A DNA stretch of 64,000 nt, taken from the NCBI GenBank assembly GCA_021234535.1, contig CM037830.1, forward strand, positions 7,042,170 to 7,106,169, written 5' to 3'. Of the stretch, positions 46,101-56,070 are shown one piece after another. Source of the stretch: Stichopus chloronotus (Eukaryota; Echinodermata; Holothuroidea; Aspidochirotida; Stichopodidae). Both the position numbers and the translations under genes were made by a program. The number at the start of each line of letters is the position of its first letter. Position 1 is the stretch's first letter. The notes under the pieces were generated by a model. It was not told where the DNA came from, ran no database searches, and was given only the letters and a program-made list of their open reading frames with translations.

Positions 46101-49100
46101 CTCAACTACAACGCTGGTAACATACCTGTACAGTAAGTGATCAGGTTGAAAGCACCTTCAGGATCAGATCACAAGCATAAATGGGGTAACTCTTAAAATC
46201 TTACTTAAGAGATGCTGCTGTATGGTACTAACTTGCCAGATTTACAAAGTTTGAAAACTTTGTACGAAAGAACAACAAAGAAAACTTTGTAAACCTTGCC
46301 AGGTTTACAACCAGGTTTACAAAGTTTTCTTAGTTGAACCTCTCGTGACCTCAATATGACCAACCCACACACCACATATGAGGTCAGTCGTGGTTACCCT
46401 TTTTGAGATATCGTGTTTACAAGGAAAGTACTGTATCATAGACACACATACAGTACACACACACACGACATCACCATCGCATAGACTCCTTCAGCAAGAA
46501 ATCAAAAAAGAAGAATACAGTTTGTGGTTGTTCCTATGTGACCACAAAGATAATTATTCGTTATCATCTCTAAAGTCATATCCTGTTGTATCAGTTGGAA
46601 CTCCAGTTCAAGGAAAGCATGTGGAGTTTCATACTGTACTGTACTTGTTCTATCCTTCTGTACATTTGGTTCTCACGATTTATGAAACATGTCACAATAA
46701 TGATAATGACAAGTACATTGAAATCAGAAATTTTATGAAGGACAATGCAATCAACCTTTCAGTTAAAGGGAAAGAGAGCATTTTACGATGCACTTACACG
46801 GCATACAAACAAAATATCCTCAATGATTCAGGTTCATCAACAAGACATCTACCAAATCTTCATCTCCTAAAAACCATTATGCTGAAGATGAGTTACGGAA
46901 GATGCATCTTTTAAATTGTTCAAAGATTGGGTGAACAAATAATTCTTGTTTACATTTACTTCTTGGAAAGAAAGCAATGCAGTCCATTCTTCCTTCTTTT
47001 GAATAATCTATCATTCTGTGTCCACAAATTTTGATTTTTCAAAATATAACTTTCTTTTGTAAGCAAATGCCTTTCTTCTCATTAACATTACCACAATGGT
47101 GCTTTAAATGCTACTTACTCAATCAGAACTATTTCAAGGAATAATTTAGTTTTCAAATTTGCATAGAGGTTTTCAGGTTTCTTGGGTATTTTGTTGCAAA
47201 ACCTAGGAAAGCCTATATGTTGCATGTACAAAAATTGCTACACAATATTCCACTTGCAATATGACCATTTTGTGTAGTAAAATGAGATGAAACACTGGAT
47301 ACATTTTTCCCTGTATCTACACACAGACACGGTGCTCAATATTTTATCAGATGAAGTAATTTTTTAAAAAAGTCACAGTTTAATAACAGGGCCAGTTAGA
47401 AATTAGATGATGGGCTGGCATGTCAGGGATTCCATCAGAGGGGGTAGAGAGTGGGGTCTGGTGAAGGGGAATTGCAAAATCAGCTAACCTCTTCCTTAAC
47501 CCTAACCCCGAAGGAATTATCAGGTTGGAGTTGTCAGAGGAGGAAATCTCCTGGTTGTAAATTGCATTGTCAATGGGGGGGGGGGGGGGGGGGAGCAGAA
47601 GGAACTGCCCAGCGAGGGAACTTGTCCCAGTAGGAGTTGTCCACTGACTCCAGTTAGAGGGGAGCTGCGTGTTAAACACTCTTTCCTACACACCTACTAC
47701 AAATTGCATACTTTAATGCAGCATGTTCAATACCTGAAAAGCTCGGACAATTTTCACACAGCTTCGGCTCAGTGGTAATTGGACAAGTGGAATTTGTACA
47801 GTCTGGAAAGGAGAAGAAAAAAAAATTAGTGTTAAACTTTGAGGTCAGTTTCCACACCACATACCTCCACAAATTCTGGTACAGTAAATTTTTGTAACAA
47901 TTATCAGTCTGTCCTAAATTTTATGACTTACATGACTTTTGTCAGGTTCAATGCTACAAAATTTCATAACTTTTCCAGACATGGAAAGTGATTCATGACT
48001 TTCCCAGGCTGCAGGAACACTGGGATGCTTGTGGATGATGTTGTATAAAGTGAGTGTTACAGGCTTCCATATCTACTGTAAGAGTTCAGTTCACACAGAG
48101 TTCAGTTTGTTAACTTTTTCTTTATTTTCAAACAGGCACAGTACTGCACACATGCTTCCAGCCATGCCCTAACTGCAAACCTTCCCGTAGCGATGTGACG
48201 TGAAAATGACATTTTGGAGTATTGGGTGTACAAATCAATCATTGAAAATAGCCACATATTCCATCAAAATCCATCAAACGTTGAAACTTATTCAGGCAAA
48301 ATTCCTGTCTCACGCCTACTGTACATCATGCATAAACATTGGCTAAGTACATACAGTATATTCTTTTTCAAAAATATTGATATCACTTACCAATGTGAAA
48401 CCCAGTAATTCAGTAATGAGGAGGCAACATAGATAGGCCTCACAAAAGAAAAACTGACACTATGCAACACTCCACGTCATCTGTTTTCCATCTTCATCAA
48501 ACTATGAAAAGTCAAATCTCAACTAGAGCACCAACAGTGCAGAGGCTCATACCTGCACACCCTGAAGGTAACATTTACACATCGGTATATCATAATCATA
48601 GAACCGACCCACCATAAATATTACTATACTGAATCACCAACATTGCATGTACAAGAAAATCTGAAGGACTGCATAATTTGCAGAATATCATAAACAAGAG
48701 CACAAACAATGCAGAAGTTAGATCTTTGTCAATAAATTTGTGATACATTTACTGTAATGGGTACCACCAAATAACAATGCTTATAACTGCATCAATATTC
48801 ACGTCTGACGTATAAAACTGTCACTTTTGTACATTTTCTACCTGGTTTGTACTAGCTGTGGGAATATGAATTAGTACTAATGAGGAAAAATGGTTGCAAA
48901 TCTTCCAAAACCAATTTAAATCATATAAACTACTAGCTTATTAGTGTTCATTTGCATGTGTCACATGGGGGCTATATTAACTTGAGGTCCCATTGATCTA
49001 CATCTGTAAAAGAGCCCTTATAGGCACCTTGACACAAAGTTGAAAGGTTTCAGAGGACTAACTGAATAACTCAAAGTGCCCATTTCATCATTTAATGTCT

Positions 49101-50168
49101 AGAGCTACATGTACCTCCTCAGACTAGATTGAGTTTCAGTAAGGGCACAATCTAATCCATTGCCCAATTACTCAATTATCATTCATGCACGATAGGGATA
49201 TTTGAGATGTTGCATGACATTTAAAATGGCACCTTTCAAGTAGGAGGAGAAAACTTTGCAGGATTTCACAAAATGGGCCATAGGGCCCAACATAGAACCC
49301 TCAACTACAAATTCATGTACACCCTAAGATAGACCAGAAACAGAGTATCGTTTTAAAAAACCATCAACATTGTACAAGAGGATTTGTAGGAGGAGAAGCA
49401 TTTTGCAGAATTTAATAAAATGGGCCATAGGGTCCACATGGGACCTTGCACCAAGCAGTTTTGAAAACCCCAAATGTGCATACAGTACACCAGCTGGCTG
49501 GTATGAGATAAAAACAGTAACAAACATGAACACAATTTCAACAGATTTTCATTAAGAGTTTCACTCTGCAACTTCTGAATGGAGCCAAGTCTTTTCTATG
49601 TATACATGTCACACAACCTTAGAGCAAAGCCAAATTTGAATTATTGGGATGAGTAACACTCATGACTACTGTAGACCTACAGTAGTAGTCAGTCAGTTAC
49701 ACATAAATGTAGACAAGGATCGGTCCTGAGATTCTGCTTTTGTGCTGCACTGTAGGTGTGCAACAAATGGAACTTTTGAAAATTGACTAAGACCACATTA
49801 ACATCAATTTGTCATTGACCATGTAAGAAGCACATTAATTTATTGGTATGTCAAAGAAAAACATTCACTACTGTAGCACTCTGCATTTGCTCTATGGTCT
49901 TCCCATGCACAGAACGTTTGAAGGCTTTACTGTGGGTAAATATGAATGAATCAATCAACTACAGTACTTCAGGCATACGCAGGATACAGATACAGTGTAA
50001 GGTAACTGCGCTCTATGCCAAAAACACATTTTCACACCACTTGCTGTTCAAATTTTCAAGCAATAAGAAAATTAAAAAGAACAAACCTGCATTTGACTCT
50101 GCGACAAAGAAGGAAAGCAGCAAAGCAGAGGTAACTAAGGAGATCTCCGTGATAGTGTACTTGCACAT
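42830..50168 (-). CDS. Small single-pass type I membrane protein with two PPSY (WW-binding) motifs, 4 exons, 174 aa
   Basis: Spliced CDS: 50087-50168, 47734-47802, 44366-44449, 42830-43119, all GT/AG, phase 1 at every junction, ATG to TGA. Residues 1-27 form a signal peptide (hydrophobic VTSALLLSFFVAESNA, likely cleaved after NA). The 23-residue ectodomain (about 28-50) has Cys29, Cys34, Cys43, Cys46 and a sequon at Asn31. The TM helix (about 53-76) oddly contains Pro-Pro at 64-65. Then come basic KRRRRQERRRR (82-92), a charged helix, PPSY at 112-115 and PPSY near the end at 160-163. PPxY motifs typically recruit WW domains of NEDD4-type E3 ligases, so a sorting or ubiquitination adaptor is a reasonable guess. 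The architecture recalls WBP1/VOPP1/TMEM207 proteins, but the cysteine pattern is not theirs. No named orthologue recognised. Confidence 0.82.
44366..44449 (-). CDS. PPxY membrane protein exon 3: transmembrane helix
   Basis: Residues 51 (split) to 78, reading SVVLVSLVICLLPPLTWALV then IWWACKS. Acceptor GTCAACAG, donor GTATGG, phase 1 in and out. It joins in frame to the Arg-rich start of exon 4. Confidence 0.82.
44585..45375 (-). repeat. GGTCA tandem array family, copy B1 (best preserved)
   Basis: Five units start at about 44615, 44751, 44896, 45041 and 45186, a period of 136 then 145 bp three times. Each reads GGTGACCTCAAATGACCTTT, then CCACCAAAAAC, GGGATCATCTA, CCAACCCACACACCAAGTAT, GACATCAGTCACAG and GGAGATATTGTGTTTACAAG. 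A (CA)n tract (45276-45324) and a terminal hairpin (45341-45367) follow. It lies in intron 2 of the PPxY gene, close to exon 3. Confidence 0.9.
45341..45367. repeat. Terminal hairpin of the GGTCA array element
   Basis: GATTCCTT and AAGGAATC form an 8 bp stem, and GCC/GGC forms an inner stem around TTC. The same terminus is recognisable, degraded, at 17.18 kb (inverted) and 46.48 kb. That suggests a mobile-element end rather than random sequence. Confidence 0.8.
46278..46331. repeat. Perfect 19 bp inverted repeat with 16 nt loop
   Basis: AAGAAAACTTTGTAAACCT at 46278-46296 is exactly complementary to 46313-46331. It abuts the partial GGTCA-family copy that begins near 46325. It lies in intron 2 of the PPxY gene. 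Confidence 0.92.
46325..46510 (-). repeat. GGTCA family, copy B2 (single unit plus terminus)
   Basis: One partial unit (GTGACCTCAATATGACCAAC, CACACACCACATATGAGGTC, GAGATATCGTGTTTACAAGG) leads to a CA tract, CGACATCACCATCGCATAGA and AAATCAAAAAAG. This terminus is common with B1. Confidence 0.82.
46886..47095 (-). repeat. Dispersed ~220 bp repeat, copy 3 (inverted)
   Basis: The reverse complement matches the 2.1 and 8.6 kb copies, for example AATTATTTGTTCACCCAATC, GTGGACA, GATTATTCAAAAGAAGGAAG. It lies in intron 2 of the PPxY gene. Confidence 0.7.
47575..47593. repeat. Run of 19 G, longest homopolymer G/C tract in the window
   Basis: Nineteen G on the plus strand, 140 bp downstream (minus-strand sense) of PPxY exon 2. 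It could form a G-quadruplex or triplex. Confidence 0.95.
47734..47802 (-). CDS. PPxY membrane protein exon 2: Cys-rich ectodomain
   Basis: DCTNSTCPITTEPKLCENCP then SFS. Acceptor TCCTTTCCAG, donor GTATTG, phase 1 in and out. Confidence 0.8.
50087..50168 (-). CDS. PPxY membrane protein exon 1: signal peptide
   Basis: ATG at 50168-50166 with A at -3; residues 1-27 plus one base. The donor is GTTTGT, weaker than the others. Uncharged core and SNA end fit signal peptidase cleavage. Confidence 0.78.
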
Positions 50169-50539
50169 GGTTGTACAATCATAGTGCTTTAGTTGATGCA
50201 ATGCAACCACAAGTAAAATTATGGAGATCTGTTGACAGAAAATAAGATGCATGCAACTTACGCTAGAGACACTTCAAACACATCGGCACATTCACTATAC
50301 AGAAAATTTATGCTGTAGTAAAGTACTCTGTTATTGGACTTTGCTTTTAACTCTACCAAAATTACAATGTTTCCATTAAGGTGCCTAAAAATACTTTTCC
50401 CAGCAGCAATCTTGCATTCAAGTTCTGCTCAACTTGTAATTTTGACGTGATAGAACAGAAAATCTTTTCATATCGTCACACTTGTAAGGTACTGCGGTAC
50501 AACTACTGTAGAATACCCTGCCTCAACTTCATTTTCAAT

Positions 50540-50930
50540 TGCACATTCGGATTCCTAGTCGTAGTCACTGAAGTCTGATTTGCACTGCTCATCTTGATTC
50601 CCAGTCGTAGTCAGTGACATTTGATTTACACTGCGCATCCGGATTCTACACGTCTTCAAACAGTACTGTAGTCAAGCCACTTTGCCACTCAGATGGCAAC
50701 TTCGACTACAACTACTGTAGGAATCCAGCTGCTAATTGATTCCCAGTAACTGCCCAAGCCCTTACTTTGACTATGACTTGGAATCTAGTGAAAAATGGAT
50801 TCCCACCTCACTTCAACGACGACAAGGAATCCAGCAGCAAATGGATTCCAGCAGCAAATGGATTCCCAGTCAAGCAACCACTTCGACTGCAACTAGGACT
50901 CCTGTGAAAATGGATTTTCAGTGACAAACA
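50540..50930 (+). repeat. Imperfect tandem repeats built on GATTCC/GTCGTAGTC
   Basis: GGATTCCTAGTCGTAGTCAC recurs about 49 bp later as TGATTCCCAGTCGTAGTCAG, each followed by TTGCACTGC or TTACACTGC and CATC. Further on, ATTCCAGCAGCAAATGG is repeated directly at about 50828 and 50845. It lies just upstream of the PPxY gene start. Confidence 0.65.
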
Positions 50931-50934
50931 AGGG

Positions 50935-53255
50935 TGGTAGGAGTACAAGTACAGTAGACCTAATTGAAGAAACGTTCAATCTTAAGTTCATTGAACTTAA
51001 AGATTTTTTTCCCATGCAACTAGGAAGGCACATGGCCGAACATTAACATATATAACAACTTGTCTAGTCTGGCAAGTTGCTTCCAGAATTCACTTGTGCG
51101 GATGATTTTTTCAGTTGCCCTGAAAATGTGAAGGATTTTATATGTTCTTGGTTGTGAAGGGCAGTTATTTACTATGCTAAGTGACCACACAAGTGTGGAG
51201 GAAGCAGCTAGTACTTCACGTACAGTTGACAAATCAACAACAGCACCGCTTTCTGAATGAAATATTGTTGAATAGATGGAAAAGTGCTGTGCATGCATGG
51301 CTAGGTTTTAAGGTGAAGTAGGAAATTTACTGAGAAGAACATTTCCCAGGAGTGCCTGTGAATTCTTTCACCCATCCCCCTATTGCTATATGGGCAAATA
51401 TATTGATATTGATATGATTCATTTCGACTAGGTTTGGGCCATACAGCACTGATGGATATATAAAGGTCAGAAGCACATGTATAGGTTGGGTTGTTATGTA
51501 CCTTCACATGTTAGGGAACAACTTAAGTTCCAAGCCACAGCTACAGTACAGAGTACTGTAAAACACCTAGCAGGATAAAACCTTCTAATTGGAGTTGGTG
51601 AATATATTGCGGATCGTTCGTTTAAGGTCTTTTGCACACGTCAGAAAAATGTTTTTGGCATTCTTGACCACCTGAACTATTTTCGTCTTGCGACGATCGA
51701 TGCTCAAGTTGCTACCTGAACTCTTTCAACAGCACAAACAGTGTGCAGAAAGCAATACCAGTTAAGAAATCATAGCACGTTTTTTCGAGACTGAAATTCC
51801 TTACTTTTGGTAGTCCAATAACTGCATCCATTATCACAGGTTAGAAAAAATGTCACCGAAATAATTTCAACAATAAACATTATTTTTTCAAGTCATTTTT
51901 CATTGAGACGGTTCTCGTATTATTTCAATTCCTTAGTTATTCTTCGATTATAACATTTCTACAAGTTGTTGGGATCGAGTTACTGTCCCTCCAAACTTGC
52001 CACATTTTGGTTGGATTTACCCCCATAATTCCATGATCTTGAGTGGAAAGAGGAGATAACTTTTTTCTATCATGAAGCATGGTATTGATCAGCATATTAT
52101 GTTTGCCAATGCAACTCTTTCTTTCAAATGCATTATACTTTGCACTTATTTTCTAAGCTATGATTGGACCCCATTACTGTGAAACATGTCCTATGAAAAC
52201 AGTGAAGAATTTGGTCTTGTATAGGCATAGATAAGCTTACTTTTTCTCCTTGTTTATCTTTCATTTTCAGTAACATGGATGGTAATCTGAAATTTCTAAA
52301 ACTGAAAAGTAGGCGGGGGGAAATGCTGATTTGTACAGTGAATTGCTGCTGGTGCATGGCTACTTTTTACAACCCTGTGTTATGTTGTTATGGTGTGTGG
52401 TAGCCTACAGTATGATCTGTCACTTGCTAAATCGAGTAACTTGGGGTAATTAAGAAACAACTTGCCTGGACCTAATCTTTTAATTGGGCAACCGTTAATG
52501 TTTGAACAGCCATGAGGCATTTACAGTATGTGACATACTGTATCCTCTGGCCAGTATGCAGACATGCCAACCTCCAAAATAGCAAACCTTGAGATTTTCG
52601 AAACAAATCCTGGAGATTGATACCTCAAATCTGGGGAGTCGAAATTTGTCCTGTTGGAATACTAGGCCATGACAAGTTTTTTTCTTCACTGGGCAGATAA
52701 CAGATGATGAGGTGGGGGTTCTGGTCAGGGAAAATACTAACTCCGCACTCTCTTTACAAGGACTCTTCCCTTGACCACCATACTCATTTTGGGGAAACAG
52801 GGTTACGGTCTTTCTTGCGGAAGGGCTGTCATGCCTTAATCCTCGCTATTATGCAAATAACCACAGTTATAGAGACCGCTCAATGGACCGCCGTGTTTAT
52901 AGTCTATGCAACGTTGTATGAGCTGTACGCAAGACTGAAAATGTTGCATGTTGTATGCACAGGCTAGGGTATGCTAACTTGCCAGGCCTATGTGTAGCAC
53001 CCTAGTATTATAATGCAGCCATCGACTGCGCATCGACCCGTCGAATGTGGCTCTAGCCTTACATTCACAAATTATAACATTTTAAAGCTTACGTGAGACA
53101 GATTGAAATAGTGAACCACTTTTGGTCATTTCCACACTAGGTCAATGGCAGGCACACTCGAAGGGCACTTTGGCCCTGTGGAAAGTTATTTTTGCTTGGG
53201 TTGTCGTAAAGAAGGCAGAATAATTTCACCTTTGGTGACACAATGTTTCACTGCA
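50935..53255. other. Intergenic upstream of PPxY gene; no exon found
   Basis: Only short frames; no splice-framed exon or shared repeat was recognised. The promoter of the minus-strand gene must lie in or near the left part, but no core element is distinct. Confidence 0.45.
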
Positions 53256-53999
53256 ATGAATACATATCAGGCTTGGGATAATCGTAATCAGTAATCATAA
53301 TCGATTACATTTTCCAAAGTAATCGTAATTGTAATCGATTACTTTTGCAAAAATTGAAAAGTAAATCGTAAAGTAATCGGAATCATGGTTTAATTATGAT
53401 TACATTCAAGTTAAATTTATAAAAAGTGTAAAAGAAGTAGAAGCTGTTTAAACAATATTTTTCAGTGCTTGTTTCTTCTGCTGGGGTGACTACAGTTCAG
53501 TTTCCTGCTTTGATGGATGCTCCAGAGGGGCTGTCACAGTAATAAGTGCATAAGATTCAAGTTCTACACTTTGGTATAATTTGTTCTGTGTTGGTACAAG
53601 CAGGAATTTGAGTCTTGCACATTTTGTCCACTCATGAGCCATTCTACCTAACTGTTTGACATTGTATGAAACACAAGTTTAATAAAACAATAGATGTCAG
53701 CTTCAGGCATTCTACTGACCCTATAATCCCTGTAACTCTGTATGTATTTTGGTTCTTTCTATAAATCTGTCCTTTTGCCAAATTTGCCCTATCAGCCCTG
53801 TTTTTTTTTGTTTTTGGAGGGGTTTTCTGTTTCCTCTGTTCTGGTATTTCCTTGAGTCCAAGAATGGTGTGATTCCTGGTGTTTGCAGAAAAGTTAAACT
53901 GTATGATCAAATTTTAACAGATGATGATTTAGAGTGTTGCATAGTGTCAGTATTTCTGTTGTTAGCCTAGTGTATTAAATTTCTTAATAAATTGGTTTT

Positions 54000-54290
54000 G
54001 CAGTGATAAGTGATACCAATATTTTTAGAGAAAAAAAATGCATGCTTTCAAAATAAAAACCCCAAGGGCACATCAAATTCTTAATTGTGAACAAAGGATA
54101 ACATAAAATGCATATGAGGTGAGTCCATCCCTGGATATCACAAATTTGCAAATTTAGTTTAAATTTATTCATGATGAAATTGTGAAAGGGAAATTTGTAA
54201 ATTGGTCAATATTTGATAGATCTTCATGCAAATTGTGGCTATTACATTTTAATGATAAATTTGGTCAATATTCCAAAATGTGTTTTCACT
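54000..54290 (+). repeat. Dispersed repeat shared with 38440-38760, inside the hAT-like element
   Basis: Homologous to the 38.4 kb copy (GTGATACCAATATTT, CCCCAAGGGCACATCAAATT, ATCACAAATTTGCAA). Either a piece of a related transposon or an earlier insertion. Confidence 0.6.
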
Positions 54291-54959
54291 TTCCATATCT
54301 CCTCCTACAGTATGTATGCTTACAGGGCAGCAGAAAGCCTGAATGCAACATATAAAGTAAAATAAAGTTAATACTATTTTCACTGATCTATATTAACCTG
54401 CCATGTGTGTTGAGACAAGAGATACTACACCTAGTGGCAGTTTTTGTACATTTGGTGTCTTTCTGTTACTTACATTGTACTGTTCAATGCTATTTGTGTG
54501 TTTTTCCTTCTATTAGACTCATGAGAAATAAATCTTTAGTGTTTTCAACAGATTTTCAACAGAGAGATGCAGTCACACATTGTGTGCATACATGATCCCT
54601 AGGCAATCACCCTACACAGGTTTCAACTTCACTGCCAGAAAGTTGTGATAATTGAGATGCAAAATGGTGCTACTTAGAGACAATTTTTGTTCTATTTGAA
54701 ATATCAGCAGCCTATTGTCAACTTTTTTCGACTGAACCAAGTTTTTTGGAAGGACGCTCGCATTGGGTGCACGGTGTTTTGTGGGGGTGTTTCAGGTGGT
54801 GTGTCATTTGGTTGTCTGCGCCACCCTACAACCGCACTTGAATAGCTCTGCTTTAACATATGCCTGCAAAATCATAATGGTGTTGGCCTAAAACAAATTG
54901 AAAGAAGACTTGGCGCAACTTAAGAATCCGTACCACATGAACGTGCTCGCTAGCTTCGA

Positions 54960-55185
54960 TTCAATTGTTCGATTCGGTCCACTGCCATCCTTGACTAGTG
55001 AATGATGAATGGATTGCCTAACTAGCGTCGGTAAACAGGGCTTGTGGATCGGGTCAGGGGATCGGGTTAGGCGTCATGATTCAGGGTTAGGGAATAGGAC
55101 TAGGGAATAGGGTTAGGGGATAGGGTTAGGGGATTGATACTTATTTATAGTATATGAATATATATATACTGTTATATGACTAGGT
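54960..55185 (+). repeat. GGGTTAGGGGATAG-rich repeat, copy 1
   Basis: Degenerate telomere-like words (GGGTTAGG, TAGGGTTAGGGGAT) at about 55050-55135 are followed by ATACTTATTTATAGTATATG and TGACTAGGT. The same order recurs at 63293-63416. It lies inside the hAT-like element. Confidence 0.75.
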
Positions 55186-55224
55186 TGGATTACGCGTTTG
55201 TGAATTGTATGCATTTTCGAACAC

Positions 55225-55440
55225 TCAACCACCACAACCGCTCTCACAGCATAGTGGGTTAAGCGTAGGACTTATGATGCATCAGTTATCATGATATTCT
55301 AGGTTCGAATCCTCCTCTAACCTATACTTCTCTTTCAGCAATAATCTATCACTTCTTCCACAGGTGTCAATACATGTTGGTCATTGCACAAAAAATCAAT
55401 CATTTTGGATGTCTAAAAAAGATAAAAAAAAAAACTAGCG
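55225..55440 (+). repeat. tRNA-derived SINE-like copy 2 (A and B boxes)
   Basis: An A-box-like AGCATAGTGGGTTAAGCG at 55248-55265 is followed, about 37 bp later, by the canonical B box GGTTCGAATCC at 55302-55312. The tail is A-rich (about 55420-55434). No acceptor or T-stem pairing survives, so it is not a functional tRNA. It is nested within the hAT-like element. Confidence 0.7.
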
Positions 55441-56070
55441 TAAGTAAAAAAAGGTAAATAAACCACAGACGCTACGCAAACTCTTTTAGTTATCTGATAC
55501 CTTGTCCGATTGGTACGGATTCTAAATTAGTACTGAAGACTTTTAGATAACTGGACTGTATCCCATAGTTGTTGTATTGCATGTCTTCTCTTTGTAGAAA
55601 TCTAGAGATATACTTATGGATAAAGTGTAACAAAACAATGTAATCCCGACTGCAATCATGATTACATTGCAATGTAATTGTAATCGTAATCGATTACTGT
55701 TCTGCACACGCACCTTACTTTGGTTTGTACTATCGCTTTAAAGCTCATTAACATACGAAGATATGCCCCGTATGTTGTACTGTCTACATTATACACTTAT
55801 AATCTTGTTTCTTCTTCTGTTTATGTACAGCTAGTACAGTAGTGAAAATAAAGAAAGTTGTTGTTATGGCCGTGTACGCCTCGACGAAAACTTGTTTACT
55901 TCTTCTTTGTTCGTTCGTTTGTTTGTTGAGTACTTGAGTTAAGTTCCTAAGTCCGAAGTGGTACGGAACAATTACTTTCATTTTAGTTGTAATCGTAATC
56001 ATAAAATCCGAAGTAATTGTAATCGTAATCGATTACATTCAGATGTAATTGCCCCATGCCTGATACATAT

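Larger units (their letters stand above)
53268..56062. mobile_element. hAT-like non-autonomous transposon, 2.8 kb, with subterminal TAATCGATTAC repeats
   Basis: The left end is CAGGCTTGGG at 53268. The right end, reverse complemented, is CAGGCATGGG up to 56062. The 8 bp duplication ATACATAT lies at 53260-53267 and 56063-56070. Both subterminal zones are packed with GTAATCG, TAATCGTAATC and the palindrome GTAATCGATTAC (53285-53410; 55630-55700; 55985-56045), as expected for transposase binding sites in hAT ends. No transposase frame is present. The interior holds a repeat shared with 38.4 kb, a GGGTTA-rich repeat and a SINE. Confidence 0.85.

Noticed and set aside
46378..46914. 178-codon plus-strand open frame
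   Set aside because: Its first part is the GGTCA-family copy B2 and its last codons enter the ~220 bp repeat. Its order is explained by repeats, and no domain is visible.
51020..51298. 92-codon minus-strand frame with plausible residues
   Set aside because: No motif, no splice-framed neighbours and no repeat or homology support.
55240..55330. Possible tRNA gene
   Set aside because: A and B boxes are present, but the acceptor and T stems do not pair, so a SINE head is a better reading.
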